Source: Leptospira limi (lineage in GTDB: Bacteria; Spirochaetota; Leptospiria; Leptospirales; Leptospiraceae). Taken from it: DNA of 64,000 nt. The stretch lies in the NCBI RefSeq assembly GCF_026151395.1, contig NZ_JAMQPV010000001.1, positions 1,054,001 through 1,118,000 on the forward strand, given 5' to 3'. The translations under genes were made by a program, and so were the position numbers. Of this stretch, positions 1 to 8,176 are shown one piece after another. The notes under the pieces were generated by a model that had not been told where the DNA came from, did not search any database, and was given only the letters and a program-made list of their open reading frames with translations. Positions within the stretch are counted from its first letter, which is position 1. Every line of letters begins with the position of its first letter.

Positions 1-342
1 ATTAGAAGTGATTGGACTTCAATTTTAGAGTTATGCCAATACCTCTACTCAATAATCGTTGTAAGGTGGAAATCTTCCTGATGAACTGTTGTGAAAAATG
101 TCTTTGCATTTGCAAAATCAGACAGAAGAAATAGGGAAATATGTATATAAAAATTTTTTAACTGAGAACTATTCTATCCTAATTCAAATTTTAAGGATGA
201 ATTTCTGGGTTAACCTCGTTTAGAGACAATGTGCATTAGGATAAGAACTAGGCAATTTCAGATGATTAGAAAAAACCTTGAAATTTAAGCTACTTGGACT
301 TAAAAACGACGTCTGGAGTGGATTTTATCTAATCAAAAAAAA
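1..342. other. Gene-free leading stretch
   Basis: No credible reading frame starts or ends here on either strand, and I see no tRNA, strong terminator or repeat. It is AT-rich and ends in the upstream region of the lipoprotein gene at 343. It may hold that gene's promoter, but I could not pick a convincing -35/-10 pair. Confidence 0.5.
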
Positions 343-1209
343 GTGAAAGAGTATTTAGCAATTCGATTCAGAATCTCTCTTACCTGCAAGGTATTCTTAT
401 TTCTATTTATTCTCAACTGCAAATTGGACTTAAATAGTCCTTATGAATTTGGAACCAATGAATACTATAAAACTCAATTCATAACATGCCTCATCAATCG
501 TTCTAGTGTATGTTATCAAAATACTACCTCTGCTCCTTTTGATTTGAATCAGGTTCCTGGAAGAAAATTGTGGATTCGTGCAGAAGGGCTTCCTTATACA
601 AACGGTACCGCGGTGACAAATTGGACAGATCTCAGTGGAACTGGGAATGACTTAATTCCTGGAGTTGCCCCCACTTTTTATTCTGCCACCAATACAATCA
701 ATGGAAAACCAGTTGCCCGTTTTCAATATGGACTTGGAAGTAATTTATTAAAAGCTTCTCCGATAGGAGTGAGTACTTCCGATTCTGGGAGTGTATTTTT
801 TGTAGTAAAAGTTCCTTTAACAGTAAACAGCAATGTAATCACAATTGGAACCACAGGTGGTGGAGGGAGGGAAGTTCAAATCACTAGTTTGGGAGTTGTT
901 GCACTCAATAAATCTGGATCAACAGCAGTTGCAACGTATAACGCAGGTTGGGTGGGGAATTCGATACATCAGGTTTCTATTTTGCAAAATGGGTCAACAA
1001 ACGTTGTTATCAAATTTGATGGAGTGCAAGTCGTTTCCACGGTTCCAGCAGCTACAGGATATGCGGCAGGGAATATGGGGCTCGGAATGGGAGGAGCAGA
1101 AATGGATCTTGCCGAGCTTTTGTATTTTGACAATCGAGTTTCGGATGAAAATGCAGCAGGGATAGACTGTTATTTGGGAAAACGTTACGGAACATTTAGC
1201 TGTCCATGA
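343..1209 (+). CDS. Probable lipoprotein with LamG/ConA-like domain
   Basis: A 288-residue protein starting at GTG 343; the frame is closed by a stop at 301-303 and has no better start, and no clear ribosome site is seen. A hydrophobic stretch (residues 17-25) ends in LFILNC, a spirochaetal-type lipobox that would make Cys26 the lipidated residue. From about residue 65 the pattern LWIRAEG..., W.D.SG.GN and a C-terminal AELLYFD segment resembles concanavalin-A/LamG-like jelly-roll domains. The protein at 21916-23076 has the same layout (LWFKADS, W.DFSGRGN, AEFFYFDS), so the two look like paralogues. Ligand unknown; an outer-membrane or periplasmic location is inferred from the lipobox. Confidence 0.8.
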   Translation: MKEYLAIRFRISLTCKVFLFLFILNCKLDLNSPYEFGTNEYYKTQFITCLINRSSVCYQNTTSAPFDLNQVPGRKLWIRAEGLPYTNGTAVTNWTDLSGTGNDLIPGVAPTFYSATNTINGKPVARFQYGLGSNLLKASPIGVSTSDSGSVFFVVKVPLTVNSNVITIGTTGGGGREVQITSLGVVALNKSGSTAVATYNAGWVGNSIHQVSILQNGSTNVVIKFDGVQVVSTVPAATGYAAGNMGLGMGGAEMDLAELLYFDNRVSDENAAGIDCYLGKRYGTFSCP

Positions 1210-1343
1210 TCAATTATATTGTATTCATCAAAATAGAGTAACGTAACAGCCAATCGCTGCATTTTTAAAATAGTAATTGAATGGATCAATGTCGATCCTC
1301 CATTACTTGTAGTGCCTATATACAACCGCAGGTTACTTTCTAT

Positions 1344-1766
1344 TTATGGCCATGCAGCAATAATGGCGCCCATGACGGACATAACAACAAGAGAAGCAAT
1401 CGTTTCGAACAACCATAATTGTATGCTCCTGCCCATCCAAATGACTTCAATCGACGTTGTAGTCACTAAAAAACCTACCCAAATCCAGAGAGCGCAAAAT
1501 ACACCTCGCCAAACTCCCTCACCACCCAAGTAAGGAGAAGTCGATGCAAACAAAAAGATAACGGCAAGCACGTAAGCTGTTACGAGATTTGTGAGCATAT
1601 TGAAAATCAGCGGTCTTACCATATCTGAAAATTTTTCATTTCCTGTCGGTTGTATCTTCGCTAGTTTCATCCATAATTTACCAAATAGTGGGCCATGGAA
1701 AAGAAATCCGAGAACAAAGGCCGAAAGAGCTGATACGACAACTGCCGCAAGATTGATTGGTAACAT
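1344..1766 (-). CDS. DUF1761 family membrane protein
   Basis: A 140-residue protein with about four hydrophobic segments, consistent with an integral membrane protein. The N-terminal block with FLFHGPLFGKLWMKL and the later W.WVGF segment match what I know of the DUF1761 family, whose function is not established. The start is well supported: TAAGGAGATATC precedes ATG on the minus strand. It is divergent from a TetR-type regulator with 84 bp between the start codons and a palindrome in that gap, so it is a plausible target of that regulator. Confidence 0.75.
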   Translation of the reverse strand: MLPINLAAVVVSALSAFVLGFLFHGPLFGKLWMKLAKIQPTGNEKFSDMVRPLIFNMLTNLVTAYVLAVIFLFASTSPYLGGEGVWRGVFCALWIWVGFLVTTTSIEVIWMGRSIQLWLFETIASLVVMSVMGAIIAAWP

Positions 1767-1806
1767 GATATCTCCTTACTGAAAAATTCAATTTTTTCAT
1801 AGTTAT

Positions 1807-1837
1807 TTTACATACCATTTAGTATGTTGTATATAAT
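1807..1837 (+). promoter_or_regulatory. Candidate tetR promoter with embedded operator
   Basis: A perfect inverted repeat ACATAC-CATTTA-GTATGT lies at 1810-1827. It is followed by TATAAT at 1832-1837 and overlaps TTACAT (1808-1813), 18 bp upstream of that -10. The palindrome therefore sits between the -35 and -10 of a promoter reading into the TetR gene and close to the divergent DUF1761 start. This is the usual position of a TetR-family operator; binding by this regulator is an inference. Confidence 0.55.
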
Positions 1838-1850
1838 AAATCTTAATATA

Positions 1851-2504
1851 ATGATGACAAAAGAGAATAAAAAAGCAAAAAAAACTATCTCTAAACCTTT
1901 TATGGGAAAGAGAAATCTGGAGATTACCAGGCGCAAGATCCTACTCATAGCTTTTGAAACTTTCTTTAAGCAGGGCTTCCAAGGCACAAGCATGGATGAC
2001 CTCGTGAAGAAGACAACTCTTAGCAAAGGAGCCTTTTATCATCAATTTTCCACAAAATTAGAATTAGGTTATGCAGTCGTAGAAGAGGTGATTTCTCCCT
2101 TGATTTTGGATCGATGGATCGTACCTCTTGATGCTTATGAAGATCCCATTGCGGGCATTTTATTTCTGATGCAACAGAATATTGGAAATACACCCCCAGC
2201 TCTTTTACGCTATGGCTGCCCGCTCAATAACCTGATTCAGGAAATGTCTCCAGTCGATAATGGTTTCAAGAGACGCCTAACAGGCGCATTGAATTTATGG
2301 ATTCGTGGATTAGAAAACCATCTACTTCGGGCAAAAATGTCTGGGTTGATCCAACCTCACGTTGACGTAACCGAAGCAGCCCATTTTATCGTTATGGCAC
2401 ATGAAGGTTTTTATGGAATCATTAAGGGTCTAGCGAAACCAAAAATTTTCCCAATACTCATGGCATCCATGCAAAATTATTTTGACCACATAAGAAAATG
2501 GTAA
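1851..2504 (+). CDS. TetR/AcrR family transcriptional regulator
   Basis: A DNA-binding repressor type. The reading frame is open from 1824, but 1824 lies inside the palindrome and upstream of the TATAAT box, so I place the start at ATG 1851 (or 1854), giving 217 residues. The N-terminal helix-turn-helix is at about residues 30-75, with GTSMDDLVKK, LSKGAFYHQF and the following K.EL segment typical of the family. The C-terminal half is the variable ligand-binding domain and gives no clue to the ligand. It has a short Lys-rich N-terminal tail of about 20 residues before the HTH. Likely autoregulated and controlling the divergent DUF1761 gene. Confidence 0.88.
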   Translation: MMTKENKKAKKTISKPFMGKRNLEITRRKILLIAFETFFKQGFQGTSMDDLVKKTTLSKGAFYHQFSTKLELGYAVVEEVISPLILDRWIVPLDAYEDPIAGILFLMQQNIGNTPPALLRYGCPLNNLIQEMSPVDNGFKRRLTGALNLWIRGLENHLLRAKMSGLIQPHVDVTEAAHFIVMAHEGFYGIIKGLAKPKIFPILMASMQNYFDHIRKW

Positions 2505-2544
2505 GATTTTTTCTAATGCCAAGTCCCCATATACAATATCCCCC

Positions 2545-2614
2545 GCGCCCCGGATAGAAGCGGAAATCCTTTGCGAATGCAAAGATTGGAGCGGATAGCC
2601 GGAAATGTGCGCCC
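2545..2614 (+). repeat. Structured intergenic element, copy A
   Basis: About 40 nt after the tetR stop lies a GC-richer block that can fold. GCGCCC at the left end and GCGCCC at the right end flank it, CCGG (2550-2553) pairs with CCGG (2599-2602), and AATC(C)TTTGC pairs with GCAAAGATT around a GAAT loop with one bulged C. The single-stranded parts include GAAGCGGA and GGAGCGGATAG. A second copy with the same blocks is at 32009-32117 on the minus strand. It does not look coding. It may be a 3'-UTR RNA element or a dispersed REP-like repeat. Confidence 0.6.
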
Positions 2615-2646
2615 AAAAAAAAAGGGAACCTAAGTTCCCCTTTTTT
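2614..2646 (-). terminator. Bidirectional rho-independent terminator
   Basis: GGGAAC (2624-2629), a CTAA loop and GTTCCC (2634-2639) form a stem flanked by an A tract on the left and a T tract on the right. It would end mreB transcription on the minus strand and tetR/element A transcription on the plus strand. Confidence 0.85.
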
Positions 2647-2667
2647 ACCTAACCATGTAACCGATGT

Positions 2668-3690
2668 TTATCGGATTCCTGGTTTGATGTATTTCAACTC
2701 ATCCAAGTAACGTCCTGTTCCGAGAACCACACAAGTGAGTGGGTTTTCCGCACGGAATACTGGAACTCCTGTTTCTTTGGTGAGGTAGTGTTCGAGACCA
2801 CGAAGGAGGCAACCACCACCTGTAAGAACGATTCCTCGTTCTACGATGTCGGCTGCAAGTTCTGGAGGAGTGCGCTCAAGAACCGATTTGATCCCGTCTA
2901 GGATCTCGTCTGTTGGTTCTTTGAGGGCTTTACGGATTTCGTTGGAATCGAGTTCGAGGGTGCGTGGGAGACCAGAGATGGCATCACGACCTTTTACTTC
3001 CATTGTGTCGACACGTTTGTCAGCAAACGCGTTACCAATCGTAAGTTTGATGTCCTCTGCGGTTCTTTCTCCAACGACTAGGTTGTACTGGTTACGAAGG
3101 TATTTCACAATTGCTTCATCGAATTCGTCCCCACCTGTTCGGATGGATTCTGCGATTACCATACCACCAAGAGAGATCACAGCGATTTCTGTGGTTCCCC
3201 CTCCGATATCCACAATCATGTTCCCTGCTGGTTCATGGATCGGGATGTTGGCGCCAATGGCAGCAGCAAGTGCTTCTTCGATGAGGAAAATTTCGCGGGC
3301 TCCTGCTTGTTCAGCAGACTCACGAACAGCACGTCTTTCTACTTCGGTAATCCCTGAAGGAACCCCGATCACGATGCGCGGTTTTACAAATGTAGTGCGG
3401 TTGTGGACTTTTGCGATGAAGTAACGAATCATCTTTTCCACAGTTTCGAAGTCAGCGATCACCCCGTCTTTCATGGGGCGGATGGCAACGATGTCACCAG
3501 GAGTTCTTCCTAGCATCCGTTTTGCTTCTTGTCCTACAGCGAGGACTCGACCAGTAGAGGCTTGGACTGCCACGACCGACGGTTCTGATAGGACGATCCC
3601 TTGTCCTTTCACATGCACGAGGGTGTTCGCGGTTCCCAAATCGATTCCCATATCGTTCGAGAAAAGTCCATAAAGATTATCAAATATCAT
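2668..3690 (-). CDS. mreB: Rod shape-determining protein MreB
   Basis: A bacterial actin homologue that forms membrane-associated filaments directing lateral cell-wall synthesis. It has 340 residues, the usual family length. Phosphate-1 motif DLGTANT is at residues 17-23, phosphate-2 motif DIGGGTTE at 161-168, and the adenosine motif (VLTGGG) near the C-terminus, so the ATP site looks intact. The start is supported by AGGA six bases upstream of ATG 3690. No mreC or mreD follows; the gene appears to be a single-gene unit ending at the hairpin at 2614-2646. It is divergent from the Ppx/GppA-type gene. Confidence 0.96.
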   Translation of the reverse strand: MIFDNLYGLFSNDMGIDLGTANTLVHVKGQGIVLSEPSVVAVQASTGRVLAVGQEAKRMLGRTPGDIVAIRPMKDGVIADFETVEKMIRYFIAKVHNRTTFVKPRIVIGVPSGITEVERRAVRESAEQAGAREIFLIEEALAAAIGANIPIHEPAGNMIVDIGGGTTEIAVISLGGMVIAESIRTGGDEFDEAIVKYLRNQYNLVVGERTAEDIKLTIGNAFADKRVDTMEVKGRDAISGLPRTLELDSNEIRKALKEPTDEILDGIKSVLERTPPELAADIVERGIVLTGGGCLLRGLEHYLTKETGVPVFRAENPLTCVVLGTGRYLDELKYIKPGIR

Positions 3691-3833
3691 ATCAGATCCT
3701 GTGAAAGAAGTACGAAGGGGGGAATTTACGGTGGGTTAACACCAAAACTTTACAATTCTGCCCGTTCCCCATAATTTTCGGCTGGTTTTTGCTTTCAACC
3801 GTAAAAATTTTCGATAGGCTAGTTAGATACAAA

Positions 3834-5435
3834 ATGCTTCCTTTCTCACAAATCTTACGCAAACCAAACCAGGCATTTCGCACGGAAAAGATCCTTGCTG
3901 CCATTGATTTGGGCACTAATTCCTTCCACATTGTCGTCGTAAAACTAAGACCGGATGGTACACTCGAATACCTGACCAAAGAAAAGGAATCCGTTCGCTT
4001 AGGAAGCGGTAGCAGTGATTATGCGGTCATTACAAACGAGGCTATGGATAGGGGTCTTGCTTGTTTGAAACGTTTCAAAACTCTTGCCGACAGTTACAAA
4101 GCGGAAATCCGAGCTGTAGCCACAAGTGCACTTCGGGAAGCAGAAAATAGGCAAATTTTTCTGGACCGAGCGGAGAAGGAAACGGGTATCCAAATCCAAG
4201 TGATTTCAGGAAACGAAGAGGCAAGGCTCATCTACCTTGGGATTTTACAGGGACTCCCTGTGTATGAAAAACGGATCCTTCTCATTGACATTGGTGGAGG
4301 GAGCACAGAACTTCTGATAGGGGAAAAAGGGGATATCCTTTTTTCCACCAGTATGAAGTTAGGTGCCATTCGTTTAACGGAGAAATACTTAAAGAAAGAT
4401 CCAATTTCGGCCACTGATTTGCAAAAATGTAGGATCCATATTGAATCTGTTTTATCTGCATTTTTACCTCAAATTGAAACTTGGAAACCTTTTATGGTGG
4501 TAGGAAGTTCGGGAACCATCACTTCTGTGACCTCCATGGTTTTAGAAAAAAAGGGAGAAAAACGAGAAAGGTTAAATGGAACTGAGATTCCTATCGATTC
4601 TTTTAAAGAGATCCGCAAACAGATATTAGATGCCGAGAGCCTCAAAAAAAGATTAAAAATCCCAGGACTTGATGCCAAACGTGGTGATATCATTGTTGGT
4701 GGGATTTTGGTATTGGATGAAGTGTTACAAAGGATTAAGGCACCTGCATTTACCGTAAGTGACTTTGCCCTTCGTGAAGGAATTGTGTATGATACCATAG
4801 AATCTTGGTACAGACATAAGGACACTTCACTTCCGAGACTCGATAACATCCGAGAAAAAGCGATTAAAACAGTTGCAAACCTTTACCCACAAGGAAAACA
4901 TCATGCCGAAACTGTTGCAAAACTCACCTTACAGTTGTTTGATGATTTAAAGGAATTACATGGTCTTGGAAACTTAGAAAGGGATTATTTGGAAACCGCT
5001 TGTTACCTCCACCAAGTGGGGCTTTGTATATCGCACCATAACTACCACAAACATAGTTATTACATCATCCGTAACTCAGAAGCTATGGTTGGTTTTTCCA
5101 ATTCAGAAATTGAAATCATTGCTCTTCTTGCCCGTTACCATAGAAAAGGTGGCCCAAAAGGCAAACACGAAGAGTTTAAAACCCTCCGGCCAGAAGACCA
5201 ACTTTTGGTTCGTAAGTTATCATCTTTTTTACGAATCGGAGATGGATTGGATCGATCTGAAAAATCCATCATTGAACGACTGGATGCAGTTATTGAAAAA
5301 GGAAAAGTGAATTGTCGTTTGTATTTCAAAAAAGGAGAAGATCCCAATTTAGAAATTTGGTCTGTGTCAGAAAAAAAAGATTTATTCGAAGATACATTTG
5401 GTACAAATTTAGAATTTCACTTACATCCAATATGA
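3834..5435 (+). CDS. Ppx/GppA family phosphatase
   Basis: Exopolyphosphatase/guanosine pentaphosphate phosphatase family; such enzymes degrade polyphosphate and/or convert pppGpp to ppGpp. The N-terminal ASKHA fold carries DLGTNS (residues 25-30) and later DIGGGSTEL. A C-terminal HD-type helical domain follows, including CYLHQVGL and a Y..HSYYI segment. The frame opens at TTG 3789, but ATG 3834 (533 residues) better matches where the conserved fold begins. Which substrate is preferred cannot be told from sequence. The stop overlaps the start of the following 7TM-PP2C gene (ATGA), so the two are probably co-translated. Confidence 0.9.
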   Translation: MLPFSQILRKPNQAFRTEKILAAIDLGTNSFHIVVVKLRPDGTLEYLTKEKESVRLGSGSSDYAVITNEAMDRGLACLKRFKTLADSYKAEIRAVATSALREAENRQIFLDRAEKETGIQIQVISGNEEARLIYLGILQGLPVYEKRILLIDIGGGSTELLIGEKGDILFSTSMKLGAIRLTEKYLKKDPISATDLQKCRIHIESVLSAFLPQIETWKPFMVVGSSGTITSVTSMVLEKKGEKRERLNGTEIPIDSFKEIRKQILDAESLKKRLKIPGLDAKRGDIIVGGILVLDEVLQRIKAPAFTVSDFALREGIVYDTIESWYRHKDTSLPRLDNIREKAIKTVANLYPQGKHHAETVAKLTLQLFDDLKELHGLGNLERDYLETACYLHQVGLCISHHNYHKHSYYIIRNSEAMVGFSNSEIEIIALLARYHRKGGPKGKHEEFKTLRPEDQLLVRKLSSFLRIGDGLDRSEKSIIERLDAVIEKGKVNCRLYFKKGEDPNLEIWSVSEKKDLFEDTFGTNLEFHLHPI

Positions 5436-7999
5436 AGAAAACTTTAACCTTTATTTGTTGTTTTATATTATTTTCCCATGCAATTTTCGCACTTCCCATT
5501 GATTTAACAAAAAATTGGTATGTTACCAAAGGATTTGAAACCACAGAAAACCCTGATGGTAAAAAATGGAAAACACTAGAATCTTTGCCTTTAGCATCAA
5601 TAATTTCTGAATTTGAATGGGAAAAAGGAAAACTTCGAAAGGTAACGATGGCAAAGTCTTTTTTGTTATCACAAACTGATTTTCAAAAAACGGAAGACGA
5701 TGCCTTTAGCCTTCACATACCATATATCTCTAACTATTATGAAATTTACATCAACCAAACTCTTGTTTCCTCTAATGGTAAAATCAAAAATGAAACAATA
5801 GAAAAAAGTGGGTATAGACGGCACATACTCATCAGAATGAAAAGAAATCATTTGAACATTGGCCAAAACCAAATTCGGATTCTGATTGCCGCTGAAGAAG
5901 GAGAGGAATTAAATTTATACAAACTCTTTAATGATTATCCAGCCAATATCGACCTTGCCTCTAAGCATCTTAAAATTGAAGATGAATACGAAACATACAT
6001 GTTGTTGTTTTTGTATATTTTTGTTGGTATTTATCATGGTTTGTTTTATTGGAAACGGAGACAAGAAACCTATAATTTATATTATGCATTGTTTTCTATC
6101 TTTTTAGCAGTTTATATGATCTTTCGCTCCCAAGGAGTGTATTCATTTGGTTTAGAACCATTCACACAAACAAAAATAGAGTACTTCGTAGTATTTCTAA
6201 CGCCAGTTTGGTTGTTGTTATTTACAGATGTATTTTTCCGTTCCAAAATTAGCATTGTATCAAAGGTTTACTTTCTATTTAGTTTAGTGTTGGCGGTCAG
6301 TCAGATTTTTGTCAACCGAGCAACTTCCGTTACCTTACTTCGCATATGGCAAATTTCCGTTTTAGTTTTTGGGGTGATTTTGCTTTACTTAATGATCTCC
6401 GCAGTGCGTGCTAAAAACAAAGACGCAAAACGTCTGTTAATAGGCGTTTTGTTTTTGCTTGGTACCGGAACTTGGGATATATTAGGGGCTTCTGGACTTC
6501 TTCCGATTCAAAATCTTAATTTATTACGATTTGGTTTTTTGGTTTTTGTTTTAGGCATTGCAGTTGTTTTAGCTAATCGTTTTTTACGTGTGCATAGGCA
6601 GGTGGAAGAACTCAATTTGAGTTTAGAGAAAAAAGTAGAAGAGCGGACAAATGAATTACAAAATACTCTCACAAAAGTCCAGGAACTGAAAGTCCAACAG
6701 GATGGTGATTATTTTTTAACATCTCTACTATTAGATCCGCTTAGCCAAACAAAAGTTGAATCTACAAAAGTTTTGCTTCAATCTTATGTAAAACAAAAAA
6801 AGGAATTTGAGTTTCGCGGAAAAAAAAGAGAAATTGGTGGTGATATCATCATCAGCGATAGCATAACTTTAAATGGAAAATCTTATTTAGTATTCATCAA
6901 TGGTGATGCTATGGGTAAGTCCATTCAAGGTGCTGGTGGTGCACTCGTTTTAGGAGTTGTGTTTTTGTCATTTATCAAACGCACTCAAATGATTTTGGAT
7001 AACCAAAACAAATCACCAGAACGTTGGATCAAAGAATGTTTTTACGAATTGCAAACCATCTTCGAGTCATTCGATGGTTCGATGTTAGTTTCTGTTGTTT
7101 TAGGTCTTGTGGAAGAAGACACTGGTGTTTTGTACTATTTGAACGCCGAACATCCATGGACAGTTTTGTATCGCGATGGAGTGGCTTCTTTCATCGAAGA
7201 GGAATTGGAACTTCGAAAGATTGGAACAAAAGGTATGGATGGTGATGTACGAATCCGGATATTTCCGTTAGAAAAAGGAGATATATTATTCATTGGATCG
7301 GACGGTAGAGATGATCTAGTTTTAGAGGAAAGCGGAGATGGAAATCGCCTAATCAATGAAGATGAAACAAAGTTTTTACAAGTAGTTGAGAAATCAAATG
7401 GTGATTTAAATTTACTTGTAGAAAACTTATTAGAAGTTGGAACATTTTCGGATGATCTTACCTTACTTCGGATTGAATGGTTAGGTTCATTCAAACGAGT
7501 CTCAAAAGACACACTCTCCAATTTAACAACAGATGATTATTTATATGCCAAAGTTAAACTATTGTTAGATCTTGGAAATGGTGAGGAAGCATACCAAAAC
7601 ATCGAATCCTTATTATCGAATGAGTCGTTAAATGATGATATCAGGATTAACTTAATTCGAGAAAAATCCCGAATTTCGTTACTACTGAAAAAGTTCGATG
7701 TTGCCGTGGAATCCTTAGAATCTATTTTTCCATTCTTTGTCACAGACAATGAAATATTATTGCAACTAAGTTTCGCATACCGCAAATCGAAAAACATTAA
7801 AAAAGCAATCGATCTTGGGGAAAGATTACGTGCAAGGGATCCAAAACACATAAGGAACCTGATCAATTTAGTGGAATGTTATCGATTGATAGGAAATGTA
7901 GACCGTGCTAAAAAGATTTTTCATCGGCTAGCAATGATTACACCTGAACACCCTCAGGTGATCAAATTAAAGGAATTATTGGAAGAGGAAATCAAGTAG
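5432..7999 (+). CDS. 7TM receptor with SpoIIE-type PP2C phosphatase and TPRs
   Basis: An 855-residue membrane signalling protein. The frame is open from 5312, but ATG 5432 starts a clean signal peptide (KKTLTFICCFILF) and overlaps the upstream stop by ATGA. Order: signal peptide; extracytoplasmic beta-rich sensor (about 25-180, resembling 7TMR-DISMED2); seven hydrophobic helices (about 186-387, 7TMR-DISM type); a short coiled coil; a SpoIIE-like PP2C Ser/Thr phosphatase (about 423-685, with GGD, DAMGKS, NAEHPW and GSDGRDD metal-site-type motifs); C-terminal TPR helices. The last ~430 residues are clearly homologous to 51856-54252. Expected role: dephosphorylation of a STAS anti-anti-sigma protein in response to an external signal. 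Confidence 0.88.
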   Translation: MKKTLTFICCFILFSHAIFALPIDLTKNWYVTKGFETTENPDGKKWKTLESLPLASIISEFEWEKGKLRKVTMAKSFLLSQTDFQKTEDDAFSLHIPYISNYYEIYINQTLVSSNGKIKNETIEKSGYRRHILIRMKRNHLNIGQNQIRILIAAEEGEELNLYKLFNDYPANIDLASKHLKIEDEYETYMLLFLYIFVGIYHGLFYWKRRQETYNLYYALFSIFLAVYMIFRSQGVYSFGLEPFTQTKIEYFVVFLTPVWLLLFTDVFFRSKISIVSKVYFLFSLVLAVSQIFVNRATSVTLLRIWQISVLVFGVILLYLMISAVRAKNKDAKRLLIGVLFLLGTGTWDILGASGLLPIQNLNLLRFGFLVFVLGIAVVLANRFLRVHRQVEELNLSLEKKVEERTNELQNTLTKVQELKVQQDGDYFLTSLLLDPLSQTKVESTKVLLQSYVKQKKEFEFRGKKREIGGDIIISDSITLNGKSYLVFINGDAMGKSIQGAGGALVLGVVFLSFIKRTQMILDNQNKSPERWIKECFYELQTIFESFDGSMLVSVVLGLVEEDTGVLYYLNAEHPWTVLYRDGVASFIEEELELRKIGTKGMDGDVRIRIFPLEKGDILFIGSDGRDDLVLEESGDGNRLINEDETKFLQVVEKSNGDLNLLVENLLEVGTFSDDLTLLRIEWLGSFKRVSKDTLSNLTTDDYLYAKVKLLLDLGNGEEAYQNIESLLSNESLNDDIRINLIREKSRISLLLKKFDVAVESLESIFPFFVTDNEILLQLSFAYRKSKNIKKAIDLGERLRARDPKHIRNLINLVECYRLIGNVDRAKKIFHRLAMITPEHPQVIKLKELLEEEIK

Positions 8000-8045
8000 G
8001 TAAAATTTCCAGATTTTGGTCCAAATTTTTAAATTTTTTTATCTA

Positions 8046-8095
8046 AAACCGTTTAAAACGTTCTAAAAACGCCTTTTTAACGTTTTTAGCGGTTT
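8046..8095. terminator. Hairpin after the 7TM-PP2C gene
   Basis: CTAAAAACG (8063-8071) and CGTTTTTAG (8081-8089) pair perfectly around a 9-nt loop, and AAACCG (8046-8051) pairs with CGGTTT (8090-8095) outside it. There is no clean T run after the stem, so it may be a weak terminator or another structured element. Confidence 0.5.
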
Positions 8096-8176
8096 GAACG
8101 ACCGTCACATCCATTCTAAATTGTTGAAAATTTGAGGCATTTCTGTGTTTCTTGTTATATGCAAAAAACGGATGGG

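Noticed and set aside
2846..3424. 192-residue plus-strand frame inside mreB
   Set aside because: Antisense shadow of a conserved gene with intact motifs.
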